Source: Blastococcus sp. (GTDB taxonomy: Bacteria; Actinomycetota; Actinomycetes; Mycobacteriales; Geodermatophilaceae). From it: a stretch of DNA of 32,554 nucleotides. Below the pieces are notes generated by a model that saw nothing but the letters and a program-made list of their open reading frames with translations, did no database searches and was not told the DNA's origin. The stretch lies in the NCBI GenBank assembly GCA_025965695.1, contig JAOPWM010000109.1, forward strand, positions 1 through 32,554, read 5' to 3'. Shown here one piece after another: positions 23,220 to 31,375 of the stretch; the stretch's first letter is position 1; every line of letters starts with the position of its first letter. The translations under genes were made by a program, and so were the position numbers.

Positions 23220-24176
23220 TCAGTCGCTGCCGCCCTCCGCCCGCTTGGCCCTCGCCCGGCGGCGACCCTCGTGCATCGCCTGCACCCGGGCGATCGGGAT
23301 GGTGTGCCCCTCGGCGACCAGGTCGGCGTGCAGCTCCTGCGGCTCGGGCAGGCTCGCCGCCCAGACGTCGTCGGCGCCCAGCATCTCCCGCGACGTCGTC
23401 ACGGTGACGTCGTCCGGCCGCACGTCGTCCAGCGACTCCCAGGACACCGGCGCCGACACCGGCAGCCCGGGGCGCAACCGGGGGCTGTAGGCCACCACGA
23501 TCGTGCCCTGGCCCGAGCGGGTGGAGTCGACGAAGACCCGGCCGCCGCGGTCCTCCTTGAGGTAGGCCGTCGTCGCCACGTCCGGGTCGAGTCGCTCGGT
23601 GCGCGCGGCCAGCGCGCGGGTGGCCGCAGCGACGTCCTCGGCCGGGACGCCGTGCACCGGCACGACCACGTGCAGGCCCTTGGCGCCGCTGGTCTTGACT
23701 GCCGCGCGGAGTCCCGCGTCGTCCAGTGCGCGGCGGACCAACCGGGCCGCAGCCACCACGGCGGAGAAGTCGGCTCCCTCGGGCGGGTCCAGGTCGAGCA
23801 CGAGGCCCGTCGGCTCGTGCTCACCGACCCGGAGAAACGGCACGTGGTACTCGACCGCGCGCTGGTTGGCCAGCCACAGCAGCGTTCGCCGGTCCTCGCA
23901 GAGAACCTGGTGCACCTCGCGGTGCGCCGCCTCCGACCACACGGTCACGGTGCGCACCCAGTCCGGTGCGCCCTTGGAGACGTTCTTCTGCATGAACGGC
24001 GCCGACCCGGGCCGCACCCGCTTGATCGTCAGTGGCCGGCCGGCCAGGAGGGGCACCATCCGGTCGGCGAACGCGTCCAGGTGATCGACGAGGTCGCCCT
24101 TGGTGACGCCCAGGCCGTCACCCAGCGGCTGGTCGAGGCTGGTCAACCGGACACCGTCCCGCTCCTCCTCGGCCAT
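23220..24176 (-). CDS. LigD-type NHEJ polymerase domain protein (stand-alone)
   Basis: A 318-aa archaeo-eukaryotic primase-superfamily polymerase, the Pol domain otherwise found in LigD, which fills or extends ends in non-homologous end joining. Features: [49 protein letters not shown] with the two catalytic aspartates, [15 protein letters not shown] with the conserved His, and [37 protein letters not shown] 24176. There is no ligase or Ku gene in the window, so a partner would be elsewhere. It lies 8 bases after the MBL gene and is probably read from the murI transcript, interrupting the MBL-rph order seen in mycobacteria. Confidence 0.92.
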   Translation of the reverse strand: MAEEERDGVRLTSLDQPLGDGLGVTKGDLVDHLDAFADRMVPLLAGRPLTIKRVRPGSAPFMQKNVSKGAPDWVRTVTVWSEAAHREVHQVLCEDRRTLLWLANQRAVEYHVPFLRVGEHEPTGLVLDLDPPEGADFSAVVAAARLVRRALDDAGLRAAVKTSGAKGLHVVVPVHGVPAEDVAAATRALAARTERLDPDVATTAYLKEDRGGRVFVDSTRSGQGTIVVAYSPRLRPGLPVSAPVSWESLDDVRPDDVTVTTSREMLGADDVWAASLPEPQELHADLVAEGHTIPIARVQAMHEGRRRARAKRAEGGSD

Positions 24177-24184
24177 CGCCGTCC

Positions 24185-24925
24185 TCAGATCTCGTAGGTG
24201 GCGCCCGAGCGGACGAGCTCGGTCTCGGAGAAGACGGCACTGGCGGCGAACAGCTGGCCGATCCCATCGACCCAGGCCGGGATGTGCGTCAGCAGCAGGC
24301 GGCCGACGCCCGCCGCGGATGCGTGCTCGCCGGCCTCCCTGCCGGTGAGGTGCAGTCCCCCCGGCAGGTCCGGGCCAGGCGGGTGCGCCGCCTCGGCCAG
24401 GAACACGTCGGCCCCGCGGGCCAGATCGACGACGCGCGGACACGGACCGGTGTCGCCGGTGTAGACCAACGACCGGCCGTCGACCGCCAGCCGGATGGCG
24501 TAGCACTCCACCGGATGTGCCGTGCGGGCGAGCGTGACCTCGAACGGGCCCAGCGAGAACGAGCCCGGCCCGACCGGCACGAAGTCGAACACGTCGGTGA
24601 GCCCGTCGCCGTCCATGTCGTAGGCGAGCGCGAGCCGCCGCTCGGCGCCGACCGGCGCGTACAGCGGCACCAGGCTCCGGGGCTTCGGGGCGGCGTAGCG
24701 GTGCCACACGACGAACGGCGCGACGTCGAGGCAGTGGTCGGCGTGCAGGTGGGAGAGGAAGACCGCGTCGATGCTCGCCGGATCGGCGTAGCCCTGCAGC
24801 GGGCCGAAGGCGCCGTTGCCCAGGTCGAGCAGCAAGCGGAAGCCGTCGTGCTCGACGAGGTAACTGGAGGCCGGCGACGTCGGGCCCGGACCGCTGCCGG
24901 AGCAGCCGACGACGGTCAGCTTCAC
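24185..24925 (-). CDS. MBL-fold phosphodiesterase/hydrolase (Rv1339-like)
   Basis: A 246-aa metallo-beta-lactamase-fold protein. [19 protein letters not shown] is the HxHxDH metal motif, [11 protein letters not shown] supplies the bridging Asp, and [11 protein letters not shown] the last His. The position directly after murI matches Rv1339 of M. tuberculosis, reported as an atypical class II cyclic-AMP phosphodiesterase. RNase Z-like proteins look similar, but RNase Z's exosite arm is absent. Cyclic nucleotide hydrolysis is thus the best guess by synteny. The GTG start overlaps the murI stop (GTGA). Confidence 0.88.
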   Translation of the reverse strand: MKLTVVGCSGSGPGPTSPASSYLVEHDGFRLLLDLGNGAFGPLQGYADPASIDAVFLSHLHADHCLDVAPFVVWHRYAAPKPRSLVPLYAPVGAERRLALAYDMDGDGLTDVFDFVPVGPGSFSLGPFEVTLARTAHPVECYAIRLAVDGRSLVYTGDTGPCPRVVDLARGADVFLAEAAHPPGPDLPGGLHLTGREAGEHASAAGVGRLLLTHIPAWVDGIGQLFAASAVFSETELVRSGATYEI

Positions 24926-25755
24926 GCGGCGTCCACCGATGCGGCGCGCAGCACCGAGCCGATCTCAGGGCCCAGGAATCGCCGGCCCAGCCGGGCGAAC
25001 GGCTCGGGGTCGCCGGTGGCGAGGAAGCGGTGCTCGGGCTGCGGGGCGTCCGGGTCGCGCAGCAGGTCGGCCCGGGTGAGCACGCGGTAGACGTCCTTCG
25101 CCGTCTCCTCGGCGCTGGACACCAGCGTGACGTCGTCGCCCATCACCAGAGAGATGACGCCGGTGAGCAGCGGGTAGTGCGTGCACCCGAGGACGACGGT
25201 GTCGACGCCGGCGGCCAGCAGCGGGTCGAGATAGGACTGGGCCAGGCCGAGCACCTGCCGGCCGCTGGTGACCCCGCGCTCGACGAAGTCCACGAAGCTC
25301 GGGCAGGCCGCGCTGGTCACGGCGATCTGGGGCGCGGCGGCGAAGGCGTCCTCGTACGCGCCGCTGGTGACGGTGGCCTGCGTACCGATGACGCCGACCT
25401 GCCCGTTCCGGGTGGCGGCCGTCGCCCGGCGCACTGCCGGAAGCACCACCTCGACCACCGGGACGTCGTACCGCTCGCGGGCGTCGCGGAGGGAGGCGGC
25501 GCTGGCCGAGTTGCAGGCGACCACGAGCATCTTGACGCCATCGGCCACCAGGCCGTCCATCACGGCGAGGGAGTGCCGGCGGACCTCGGCGATCGGCAGC
25601 GGGCCGTACGGGCCGTTCGCGGTGTCGCCGATGTAGCGGATCGCCTCGTGGGGCAGCTGGTCGAGCACCGCCCGGGCGACCGTCAGCCCACCGACACCCG
25701 AGTCGAAGATGCCGATCGGCGCGTCTGCTCCGCGCACTTCCTGCGTACTCCCCAT
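24922..25755 (-). CDS. murI: Glutamate racemase
   Basis: Converts L- to D-glutamate for peptidoglycan. 277 aa. [17 protein letters not shown] contains the first catalytic region (DSG), [15 protein letters not shown] holds catalytic cysteine 1, and [15 protein letters not shown] holds catalytic cysteine 2 followed by His. [14 protein letters not shown] is also conserved. ATG 25755 is preferred over GTG 25788, as it gives the usual N-terminus. TAGCCT 10 bases upstream may be a -10. It starts a murI-MBL-polymerase run with four-base overlap to the MBL gene. Confidence 0.96.
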   Translation of the reverse strand: MGSTQEVRGADAPIGIFDSGVGGLTVARAVLDQLPHEAIRYIGDTANGPYGPLPIAEVRRHSLAVMDGLVADGVKMLVVACNSASAASLRDARERYDVPVVEVVLPAVRRATAATRNGQVGVIGTQATVTSGAYEDAFAAAPQIAVTSAACPSFVDFVERGVTSGRQVLGLAQSYLDPLLAAGVDTVVLGCTHYPLLTGVISLVMGDDVTLVSSAEETAKDVYRVLTRADLLRDPDAPQPEHRFLATGDPEPFARLGRRFLGPEIGSVLRAASVDAA

Positions 25756-25823
25756 GTCGCGCGCAAGGCTAGCCGCCCGCTCTGACACGCCGCAGGACGT
25801 GCCCGTGGAACGACACCCGCCGG

Positions 25824-25852
25824 GAGCACTCTCCCGGTGCGGGAGAGGGCTC
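25824..25852 (-). terminator. Hairpin terminator after the 77-aa gene
   Basis: CTCTCCCG (25829-25836) pairs with CGGGAGAG (25840-25847) around GTG. After a 1x1 bulge, GAGC (25824-25827) pairs with GCTC (25849-25852). It starts 23 bases beyond the stop at 25876 on the minus strand and separates this gene from murI. Confidence 0.65.
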
Positions 25853-25875
25853 TCGAGGTGTGCCGGTCGCGCAGG

Positions 25876-26109
25876 TCAGCTGGACAGACGGCGGCCCAGC
25901 ATCTGCTTGCCCTGTTCTGCTCCCTTGCGGCTGTCCGCCTGGGCGCGGCGGAAGAGATCCATCAGGTCGGAGTCACCCTCGCGCTCGGCGTCCTGGATGT
26001 AGGTCTCCAGGCGCAAGGCGTTGTCCAGGCAGGCCTCGGTGAACCAGATGAGGTCGTAGTCCTTGTCCTTGGTTCCGGTGACGTTGCCGGTCTCGCTGCT
26101 GGTGGTCAT
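25876..26109 (-). CDS. Conserved small actinobacterial protein (77 aa)
   Basis: A soluble, charged, probably helical protein: KDKDYDLIWFTEACLDNALR, LETYIQDAEREGDSDLMDLF, RRAQADSRKGAEQGKQMLGRR. I recall similar short proteins in many actinobacteria but know no function. ATG 26109 follows GAGGAGC. It occupies the position that a rhomboid-protease gene has between cysM and murI in M. tuberculosis. The 179 bases upstream, to cysM, hold no other gene and no promoter boxes that I can assign. Confidence 0.85.
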   Translation of the reverse strand: MTTSSETGNVTGTKDKDYDLIWFTEACLDNALRLETYIQDAEREGDSDLMDLFRRAQADSRKGAEQGKQMLGRRLSS

Positions 26110-26288
26110 TGCGATGCTCCTCGGCTGAGCGCGGTGACGGGTGCCGGTGCCCCGAGGGCGAACCCGCGATGCCCCACAGGCACTGACACCGACAGTGCAT
26201 CGCATTCGCGCGAGGCGCACCAGACTCTTGCGTCCAGCGGGCCGGCGTCCGCGGCGCCCGTTCCTACGAACACACGCTGAAACAGGCG

Positions 26289-27254
<966 letters not shown>

Positions 27255-27279
27255 TCAGGGAGCAGGACGGGGAGGCCGG

Positions 27280-27558
27280 TCAGCAGCCGCCGGCCACCGC
27301 GGGGAGGATCGTGACGGAGTCGCCGTCCTTGACCTGGGTGTCCAGGGCACCGGTGAAGCGCACGTCCTCGTCGTTGACGTAGACGTTGACGAAGCGGTGC
27401 AGCTTGCCCTCCTCGGTCACGAGGCGGTTCTTCAGGCCGGGGTGCTTGCTGTCGAGGTCGTCGACGAGCGCGCCCAGCGTGGCGCCGCTGCCCTCGACGG
27501 TCTTGTTGCCGCCGGTGTGCGTGCGCAGGATGGTCGGGATCCGGACCTCGATGGCCAT
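27280..27558 (-). CDS. cysO: CysO, ubiquitin-like sulfur carrier with extra C-terminal Cys
   Basis: A 92-aa beta-grasp sulfur carrier. EVRIPTILRTHTGGNKTVEG, KLHRFVNVYVNDEDVRFTGAL and DGDSVTILPAVAGGC match M. tuberculosis CysO. The mature carrier must end in Gly-Gly, which is adenylated and thiocarboxylated by a MoeZ-type enzyme (not in the window). Here an extra cysteine follows GG, so one residue would have to be removed first. The adjacent Mec metalloprotease is a candidate. ATG 27558 follows GAGGAG. The gene lies in the order mec, cysO, cysM. Confidence 0.95.
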   Translation of the reverse strand: MAIEVRIPTILRTHTGGNKTVEGSGATLGALVDDLDSKHPGLKNRLVTEEGKLHRFVNVYVNDEDVRFTGALDTQVKDGDSVTILPAVAGGC

Positions 27559-27642
27559 GGCGTGCGGTTCTCCTCAAGAACGGGGATGACGGGGGTGCTG
27601 CGCGGAAGCAGCATTCGTGCGTCTGAGCGGGGCAACGCCCGG

Positions 27643-27668
27643 TCGCCGTCCGGGATTCCGGACGGCGA
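27643..27668 (-). terminator. Strong hairpin between mec and cysO
   Basis: TCGCCGTCCGG (27643-27653) and CCGGACGGCGA (27658-27668) form a perfect 11-bp stem with a GATT loop, 12 bases beyond the mec stop and 84 bases upstream of cysO. On position it should end or attenuate the mec transcript, so cysO-cysM probably have their own promoter or depend on read-through. Confidence 0.75.
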
Positions 27669-27680
27669 GGGAAGTCACCC

Positions 27681-28154
27681 TCAGTCGTAGACGACGGTGG
27701 TCGGCGAGTGGCCGAAGAGGTAGGACTCCACGATCTCGACCTCCTCCTCGCTCACCTCCCCGTCGACGATGCGGAAGCTGCGGAACTCGACGTCGTCGCC
27801 GGCCAGCCCCGTCTGCTTCTCGTGGTGCCGGGTGGAGACCAGCACGTAGTGCGCGTTGGGCTCGGAGGCGTAGCTGATGTCGGTGCGCGAGGGATGGGCC
27901 TCGGTGGCGGTGTGCGAGTGGTAGATGACCACTGGCTCCTCGTCCCGGTCGTCCATCTCCCGGTACAGCCGCAGCAGGTCACCGGAATCGAACTCGTAGA
28001 ACGTCGGCGACCGCGCCGCGTTGAGCATCGGGATGAAGCGCTCGGGCCGGTCGCTGCCCTCCGGACCGGCGACGACGCCACAGGCCTCGTCCGGGTGGTC
28101 TTCCCGGGCGTGGGCCACGATGGCGTCGTAGGTCGCGCGGTCGATGCGCAGCAC
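27681..28154 (-). CDS. mec: Mec, JAMM-family metalloprotease
   Basis: A 157-aa zinc peptidase that releases cysteine from the CysO-Cys adduct. The JAMM motif is intact: Glu in HPDEACGVVAG, then YHSHTATEAHPSRTDI (H-x-H, Ser, and Asp). The GTG at 28154 gives the standard N-terminus LRIDRATYDAI. It heads the mec-cysO-cysM group, with a hairpin separating it from cysO. The possible second role, trimming the extra CysO cysteine, is inference from JAMM partners of other sulfur carriers such as QbsD. Confidence 0.95.
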   Translation of the reverse strand: MLRIDRATYDAIVAHAREDHPDEACGVVAGPEGSDRPERFIPMLNAARSPTFYEFDSGDLLRLYREMDDRDEEPVVIYHSHTATEAHPSRTDISYASEPNAHYVLVSTRHHEKQTGLAGDDVEFRSFRIVDGEVSEEEVEIVESYLFGHSPTTVVYD

Positions 28155-28256
28155 GGCGCCAGTCTAGGCGGGCGCATCGGGGCGGCTCGGCCGCGCCCCC
28201 TGTCGGGGCGGAGGCGCCGACTGGGCGCGTTCACCGAACCGATACCGTCCAGCCTC

Positions 28257-28610
28257 GTGCTCGTCAACCTGCTGATCGCCGCCGGGGTCGTGCTGTTCCC
28301 GCTCCCCGCGCTGGTTCTGGGCGCCCGTGGCCTGCTCAAGCTCCCCGGTTACAGCGCCGACGAGCCCGCCGACCGGGTGTCCCACATCGTGCTGGTCACC
28401 CTGCGGTCGCTGCTGCTCGTGGCGGTGTTCGCACTGTCCGCGGTGATCCTCGTGTCCACCATCGGCGCCACGGTGCGCGACGTGGAACTGCACGGGCTGG
28501 TCTACGTGTTCTTCGCCCTCGACGTGCTCCTGGCACTGCTGATCGTGTTCACCTTCGGCCGACGCGACCGTCGGCGAGTGCGTCGACGAGCGAGCCCTGC
28601 AGCGCGGTGA
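28257..28610 (+). CDS. Small three-helix membrane protein
   Basis: A 117-aa protein with three hydrophobic segments (about residues 1-25, 45-70, 78-98) and a basic tail, [17 protein letters not shown], so the C-terminus is probably cytoplasmic. I do not recognise a family. GTG 28257 lies 8 bases after TACCGT (28243-28248), a -10-like box, so the mRNA may be leaderless. It diverges from mec, and its 3' end overlaps the end of the DUF2017 gene by 62 bases tail to tail. Confidence 0.7.
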   Translation: MLVNLLIAAGVVLFPLPALVLGARGLLKLPGYSADEPADRVSHIVLVTLRSLLLVAVFALSAVILVSTIGATVRDVELHGLVYVFFALDVLLALLIVFTFGRRDRRRVRRRASPAAR

Positions 28611-29049
28611 GCCAGTAGTAGACCGCCAGCTGCTGGTCCTGCTCCCCCACGACGTCCTCCGGCGGCTCGGTGTCCTCGGTGATGTCCAGCCGGGTGCCCA
28701 GCGCGAGGCGCAGGTCGTTGCTGGTACGCAGCCACGCCCCCGCCTGGTCCCGGTCGAGCCGGACCTCACCACCGCCGTCGGGCAGCGTGGCCCGGACGAT
28801 CGCCAGGTCGTCGTTCTTGCCGCTGCGCAACGAGGACTCGGTCAGCTCGCGGTAGTCGGCGGCCAGCTCGGGGTCTCCCCGGTGCCCGTCCGGCAGCAGT
28901 CGTGCCATCACGGGATCACCGGCGACGTCATCGGCGTCCGCGGCGAGCAACTGGTCCAGTTGGTCGAGGAGCAGACCGACGACGCCGGCCTCCGCCGGGT
29001 CCAGGCGGGCGACGACGTCGCCGCTGCGGGTGGCGCGGAACGGCCTCAT
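28549..29049 (-). CDS. DUF2017 family protein
   Basis: A 166-aa protein of the DUF2017 family, always near clpS in actinobacteria (Rv1332 region in M. tuberculosis). Features: [61 protein letters not shown], and the terminal [19 protein letters not shown]. Function unknown; the fixed pairing with clpS suggests a link to ClpP-dependent proteolysis. ATG 29049 overlaps the clpS stop (ATGA). Confidence 0.9.
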   Translation of the reverse strand: MRPFRATRSGDVVARLDPAEAGVVGLLLDQLDQLLAADADDVAGDPVMARLLPDGHRGDPELAADYRELTESSLRSGKNDDLAIVRATLPDGGGEVRLDRDQAGAWLRTSNDLRLALGTRLDITEDTEPPEDVVGEQDQQLAVYYWLTALQGSLVDALADGRVGRR

Positions 29050-29342
29050 GAGTCGCGCTGGTAACTGGCCCACAGGCCGTAGGCGTGCAGCCGGCTGGTG
29101 TCGTGCTCCATCCGCTCACGCGGGCCTGAGCTGACGATCGCCTTGCCCTCGTGGTGCACCTGCAGCATCAGCGTCGTGGCCGTCGGCTCGTCGTAGCCGA
29201 ACAGCTCCTGCAGCACGAAGGTCACGTAGTTCATGAGGTTGACCGGGTCGTTCCAGACGATGGTCACCCACGGACGGTCGAGGTCGAAGTGTTCCTCGAC
29301 CGTCGTCTCGGGCGTCCGTGTCGGAGCGAGCGGTCCGGCCAC
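29046..29342 (-). CDS. clpS: ClpS, N-end-rule adaptor of ClpAP/ClpCP
   Basis: Delivers substrates with destabilising N-terminal residues to the Clp ATPase. At 98 aa it carries [46 protein letters not shown]. The N-D-x-V-N motif and His in VHHEGKA form the N-degron pocket and Clp contact. GTG 29342 lies 6 bases after TAAGGT, a -10 read on the minus strand, so translation probably begins at the very 5' end of a leaderless mRNA. It overlaps DUF2017 downstream. Confidence 0.95.
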   Translation of the reverse strand: MAGPLAPTRTPETTVEEHFDLDRPWVTIVWNDPVNLMNYVTFVLQELFGYDEPTATTLMLQVHHEGKAIVSSGPRERMEHDTSRLHAYGLWASYQRDS

Positions 29343-29348
29343 GGGTCC

Positions 29349-29393
29349 ACCTTAGGACGCCGGTCGGACAACGTCCGCCGCCGCCTTTACGCT
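29349..29393. promoter_or_regulatory. Divergent leaderless promoters of clpS and pncB
   Basis: Plus strand: -35 CGGACA (29365-29370), 17-base spacer, -10 TACGCT (29388-29393), then 8 bases to the pncB ATG. Minus strand: -35 CGGACG (29377-29372), 17-base spacer, -10 TAAGGT (29354-29349), then 6 bases to the clpS GTG. The two -35 boxes are arms of one inverted repeat, CGGAC-AAC-GTCCG (29365-29377). Both spacings put the transcript start at or next to the start codon. Confidence 0.6.
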
Positions 29394-29401
29394 CCGGGAC
29401 C

Positions 29402-30703
29402 ATGCCGAACTCCGGACCCATCTCGCCGGCGCCCGCGCTCTTCACCGACCGGTACGAGCTGACCATGGTCGCCGCCGCCCTGGCCGACGGCACCGCCGAC
29501 CGCGACTGCGTCTTCGAGGTGTTCGCCCGCCGCCTGCCCCACGGCCGCCGCTACGGCGTCCTCGCCGGCACCGGCCGACTGTTGGAGGCCCTGCCGCACT
29601 TCCGGTTCGGGGACGGCGAGCTCGCCTCGCTGCGCGAGCAGGGGCTCACCGACCAGCGGCTGCTGGACTGGCTGGCCGACTTCCGGTTCACCGGCGACAT
29701 CGACGGCTACGCCGAGGGCGACCTGTACTTCCCGGGTTCGCCGGTGCTGACCGTCCGGGCGCCCTTCGCCGAGGGCGTGCTGCTGGAGACCCTCGCCCTG
29801 TCGGTCCTCAACCACGACAGCGCGATCGCCTCGGCCGCGGCCCGCATGGTGGCCGCCGCCTGTGAGCGGCCCTGCATCGAGATGGGCTCGCGCCGTACCC
29901 ACGAGGAGGCCGCCGTCGCCGCCGGCCGCGCCGCGTATCTCGTGGGCTTCGCGTCCAGCTCCAACCTCGAGGCCGGCCGGCGGTACGGCGTCCCCACGAC
30001 CGGCACCAGCGCGCACGCCTTCACGCTGTTGCACGACGACGAGGAGTCCGCCTTCCAGGCCCAGGTGGCCACCCTCGGCCGCGGGACGACGCTGCTCGTG
30101 GACACCTACGACGTCGACCAGGGCATCCGGACGGCGGTGAAGGTCGCCGGACCCGAGCTCGGGGGCATCCGGCTGGACTCCGGCGATCTACCCACGCTGG
30201 CCACCCACGCCCGTGCCCTCCTCGACGAGCTCGGCGCGACCTCGACGCGGGTCGTGGTCACCAGCGACCTCGACGAGTACGCCATCGCCGGGCTCATGGT
30301 TGCGCCCGTCGACCGCTATGGCGTGGGCACCTCTCTGGTCACCGGCTCCGGCGCGCCCACGGCCGGGATGGTCTACAAGCTGGTCGAGCGGGACGGCATC
30401 CCGGTGGCGAAGAAGTCGGAGGGCAAGAACACCGTGGGTGGCCGCAAGTTCGCCGTCCGCCGGCGCTCCCCCGACGGGACGGCGCTCGCCGAGGTGGTCA
30501 GCAGCGCGCCGATCACCCCCCGCGACGGCGACCGCAACCTCGTCGTCCCCCTGCTCCGGGCCGGCGCGGTGTGCAGCGAGGTGACCCCCGCAGAGGCGCT
30601 GGAGCAGGCGCGGGCCCACCACGAGCGGGTCCGGACGGAGCTGCCGCCGGAGGGCTGGGCGCTCTCCCGCGGTGAGCCCGTGCTCGAGACCGTGTCGGCA
30701 TGA
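29402..30703 (+). CDS. pncB: Nicotinate phosphoribosyltransferase
   Basis: Makes nicotinate mononucleotide from nicotinate, PRPP and ATP for NAD salvage. At 433 aa it has the family markers: ALFTDRYELTMVAAAL at the N-terminus, FEVFARRLPHGRRYGVLAGTGR, EMGSRRTHEEAA (the phosphoribosyl-contacting region), GTSAHAFTLLH with the phospho-accepting His, GGIRLDSGDLP, and GVGTSLVTGSGAPTAGMVYKLVE. It diverges from clpS as in M. tuberculosis Rv1330c/Rv1331. It is followed 11 bases later by pncA. The ATG is close enough to its -10 to be leaderless. Confidence 0.96.
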   Translation: MPNSGPISPAPALFTDRYELTMVAAALADGTADRDCVFEVFARRLPHGRRYGVLAGTGRLLEALPHFRFGDGELASLREQGLTDQRLLDWLADFRFTGDIDGYAEGDLYFPGSPVLTVRAPFAEGVLLETLALSVLNHDSAIASAAARMVAAACERPCIEMGSRRTHEEAAVAAGRAAYLVGFASSSNLEAGRRYGVPTTGTSAHAFTLLHDDEESAFQAQVATLGRGTTLLVDTYDVDQGIRTAVKVAGPELGGIRLDSGDLPTLATHARALLDELGATSTRVVVTSDLDEYAIAGLMVAPVDRYGVGTSLVTGSGAPTAGMVYKLVERDGIPVAKKSEGKNTVGGRKFAVRRRSPDGTALAEVVSSAPITPRDGDRNLVVPLLRAGAVCSEVTPAEALEQARAHHERVRTELPPEGWALSRGEPVLETVSA

Positions 30704-30714
30704 GAGGAGAAGCC

Positions 30715-31281
30715 ATGACGCGAGCACTGATCGTGGTCGACGTGCAGAACGATTTCTGCGAGGGCGGCAGCCTGGCCGTCGCCGGGGGTGCGGCGGTGGC
30801 CGCGGCGATCACCGGGCACATCCCGTCGGCGGGCTACGACCACGTCGTCGCGACCCGGGACCACCACGTCGACCCGGGTCGCCACTTCGCCGAGCACCCC
30901 GACTTCCTGGACACCTGGCCCGCGCACTGCGTCGTCGGCACCGGCGGCGTCGAACTGCACCCCGCCCTCGACCGGGACCCGCTGGAGGCGATCTTCGACA
31001 AGGGCGAGTTCGCCGCGGCCTACTCCGGCTTCGAGGGAGCAGCCGGCGGCGTGCCGCTGGCCGACTGGCTGCGCGAGCGCGGTGTGGACGCCGTCGACGT
31101 GGTCGGCATCGCCACCGACCACTGCGTCCGGGCCACTGCGCTCGACGCGGTCGGGAACGGCTTCGCGACCCGCGTGCTGCTGCCGCTCACGGCCGGCGTC
31201 GCCGAAGGGACCACGGATGCCGCCCTGGAGCAGCTCCGCACCGCGGGGGTCGAGCTCGAGGGCGAGGTCCATCGCCCCTGA
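30715..31281 (+). CDS. pncA: Nicotinamidase
   Basis: Deamidates nicotinamide to nicotinate, feeding PncB. 188 aa. The catalytic triad is visible: Asp in LIVVDVQNDFCEGG, Lys in IFDKGEFAAAYS, Cys in GIATDHCVRATALDA; metal ligands are in TRDHHVDPGRHF. ATG 30715 follows GAGGAGA. It is in one operon with pncB, so the pair carries nicotinamide to nicotinate mononucleotide. In mycobacteria the same enzyme activates pyrazinamide. A strong hairpin follows the stop. Confidence 0.96.
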   Translation: MTRALIVVDVQNDFCEGGSLAVAGGAAVAAAITGHIPSAGYDHVVATRDHHVDPGRHFAEHPDFLDTWPAHCVVGTGGVELHPALDRDPLEAIFDKGEFAAAYSGFEGAAGGVPLADWLRERGVDAVDVVGIATDHCVRATALDAVGNGFATRVLLPLTAGVAEGTTDAALEQLRTAGVELEGEVHRP

Positions 31282-31354
31282 GGCACGCCGCCTCGGGGGT
31301 GTTTCTCGCGCTGGAGGGGTCCTGCAGGACTCCCGAAGGACGAGAGACACCCCC
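31280..31354. terminator. Double hairpin, bidirectional terminator between pncA and serB
   Basis: GAGGC/GCCTC (31280-31294) is followed by a long stem of 14 bp: GGGGGTGTTTCTCG (31295-31308) against CGAGAGACACCCCC (31341-31354), one G-U. Inside is a further stem, GGGGTCC-TGCA-GGACTCC. It sits between convergent genes and can end both transcripts. It is not related in sequence to repeat copies A-C. Confidence 0.75.
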
Positions 31355-31375
31355 GAAGCGGGTCAGGGCGCCGGG

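Noticed and set aside
31295-31354. Fourth copy of the palindromic repeat family
   Set aside because: It is a similar nested hairpin but shares neither the core nor the arms of copies A-C; treated as an ordinary terminator.
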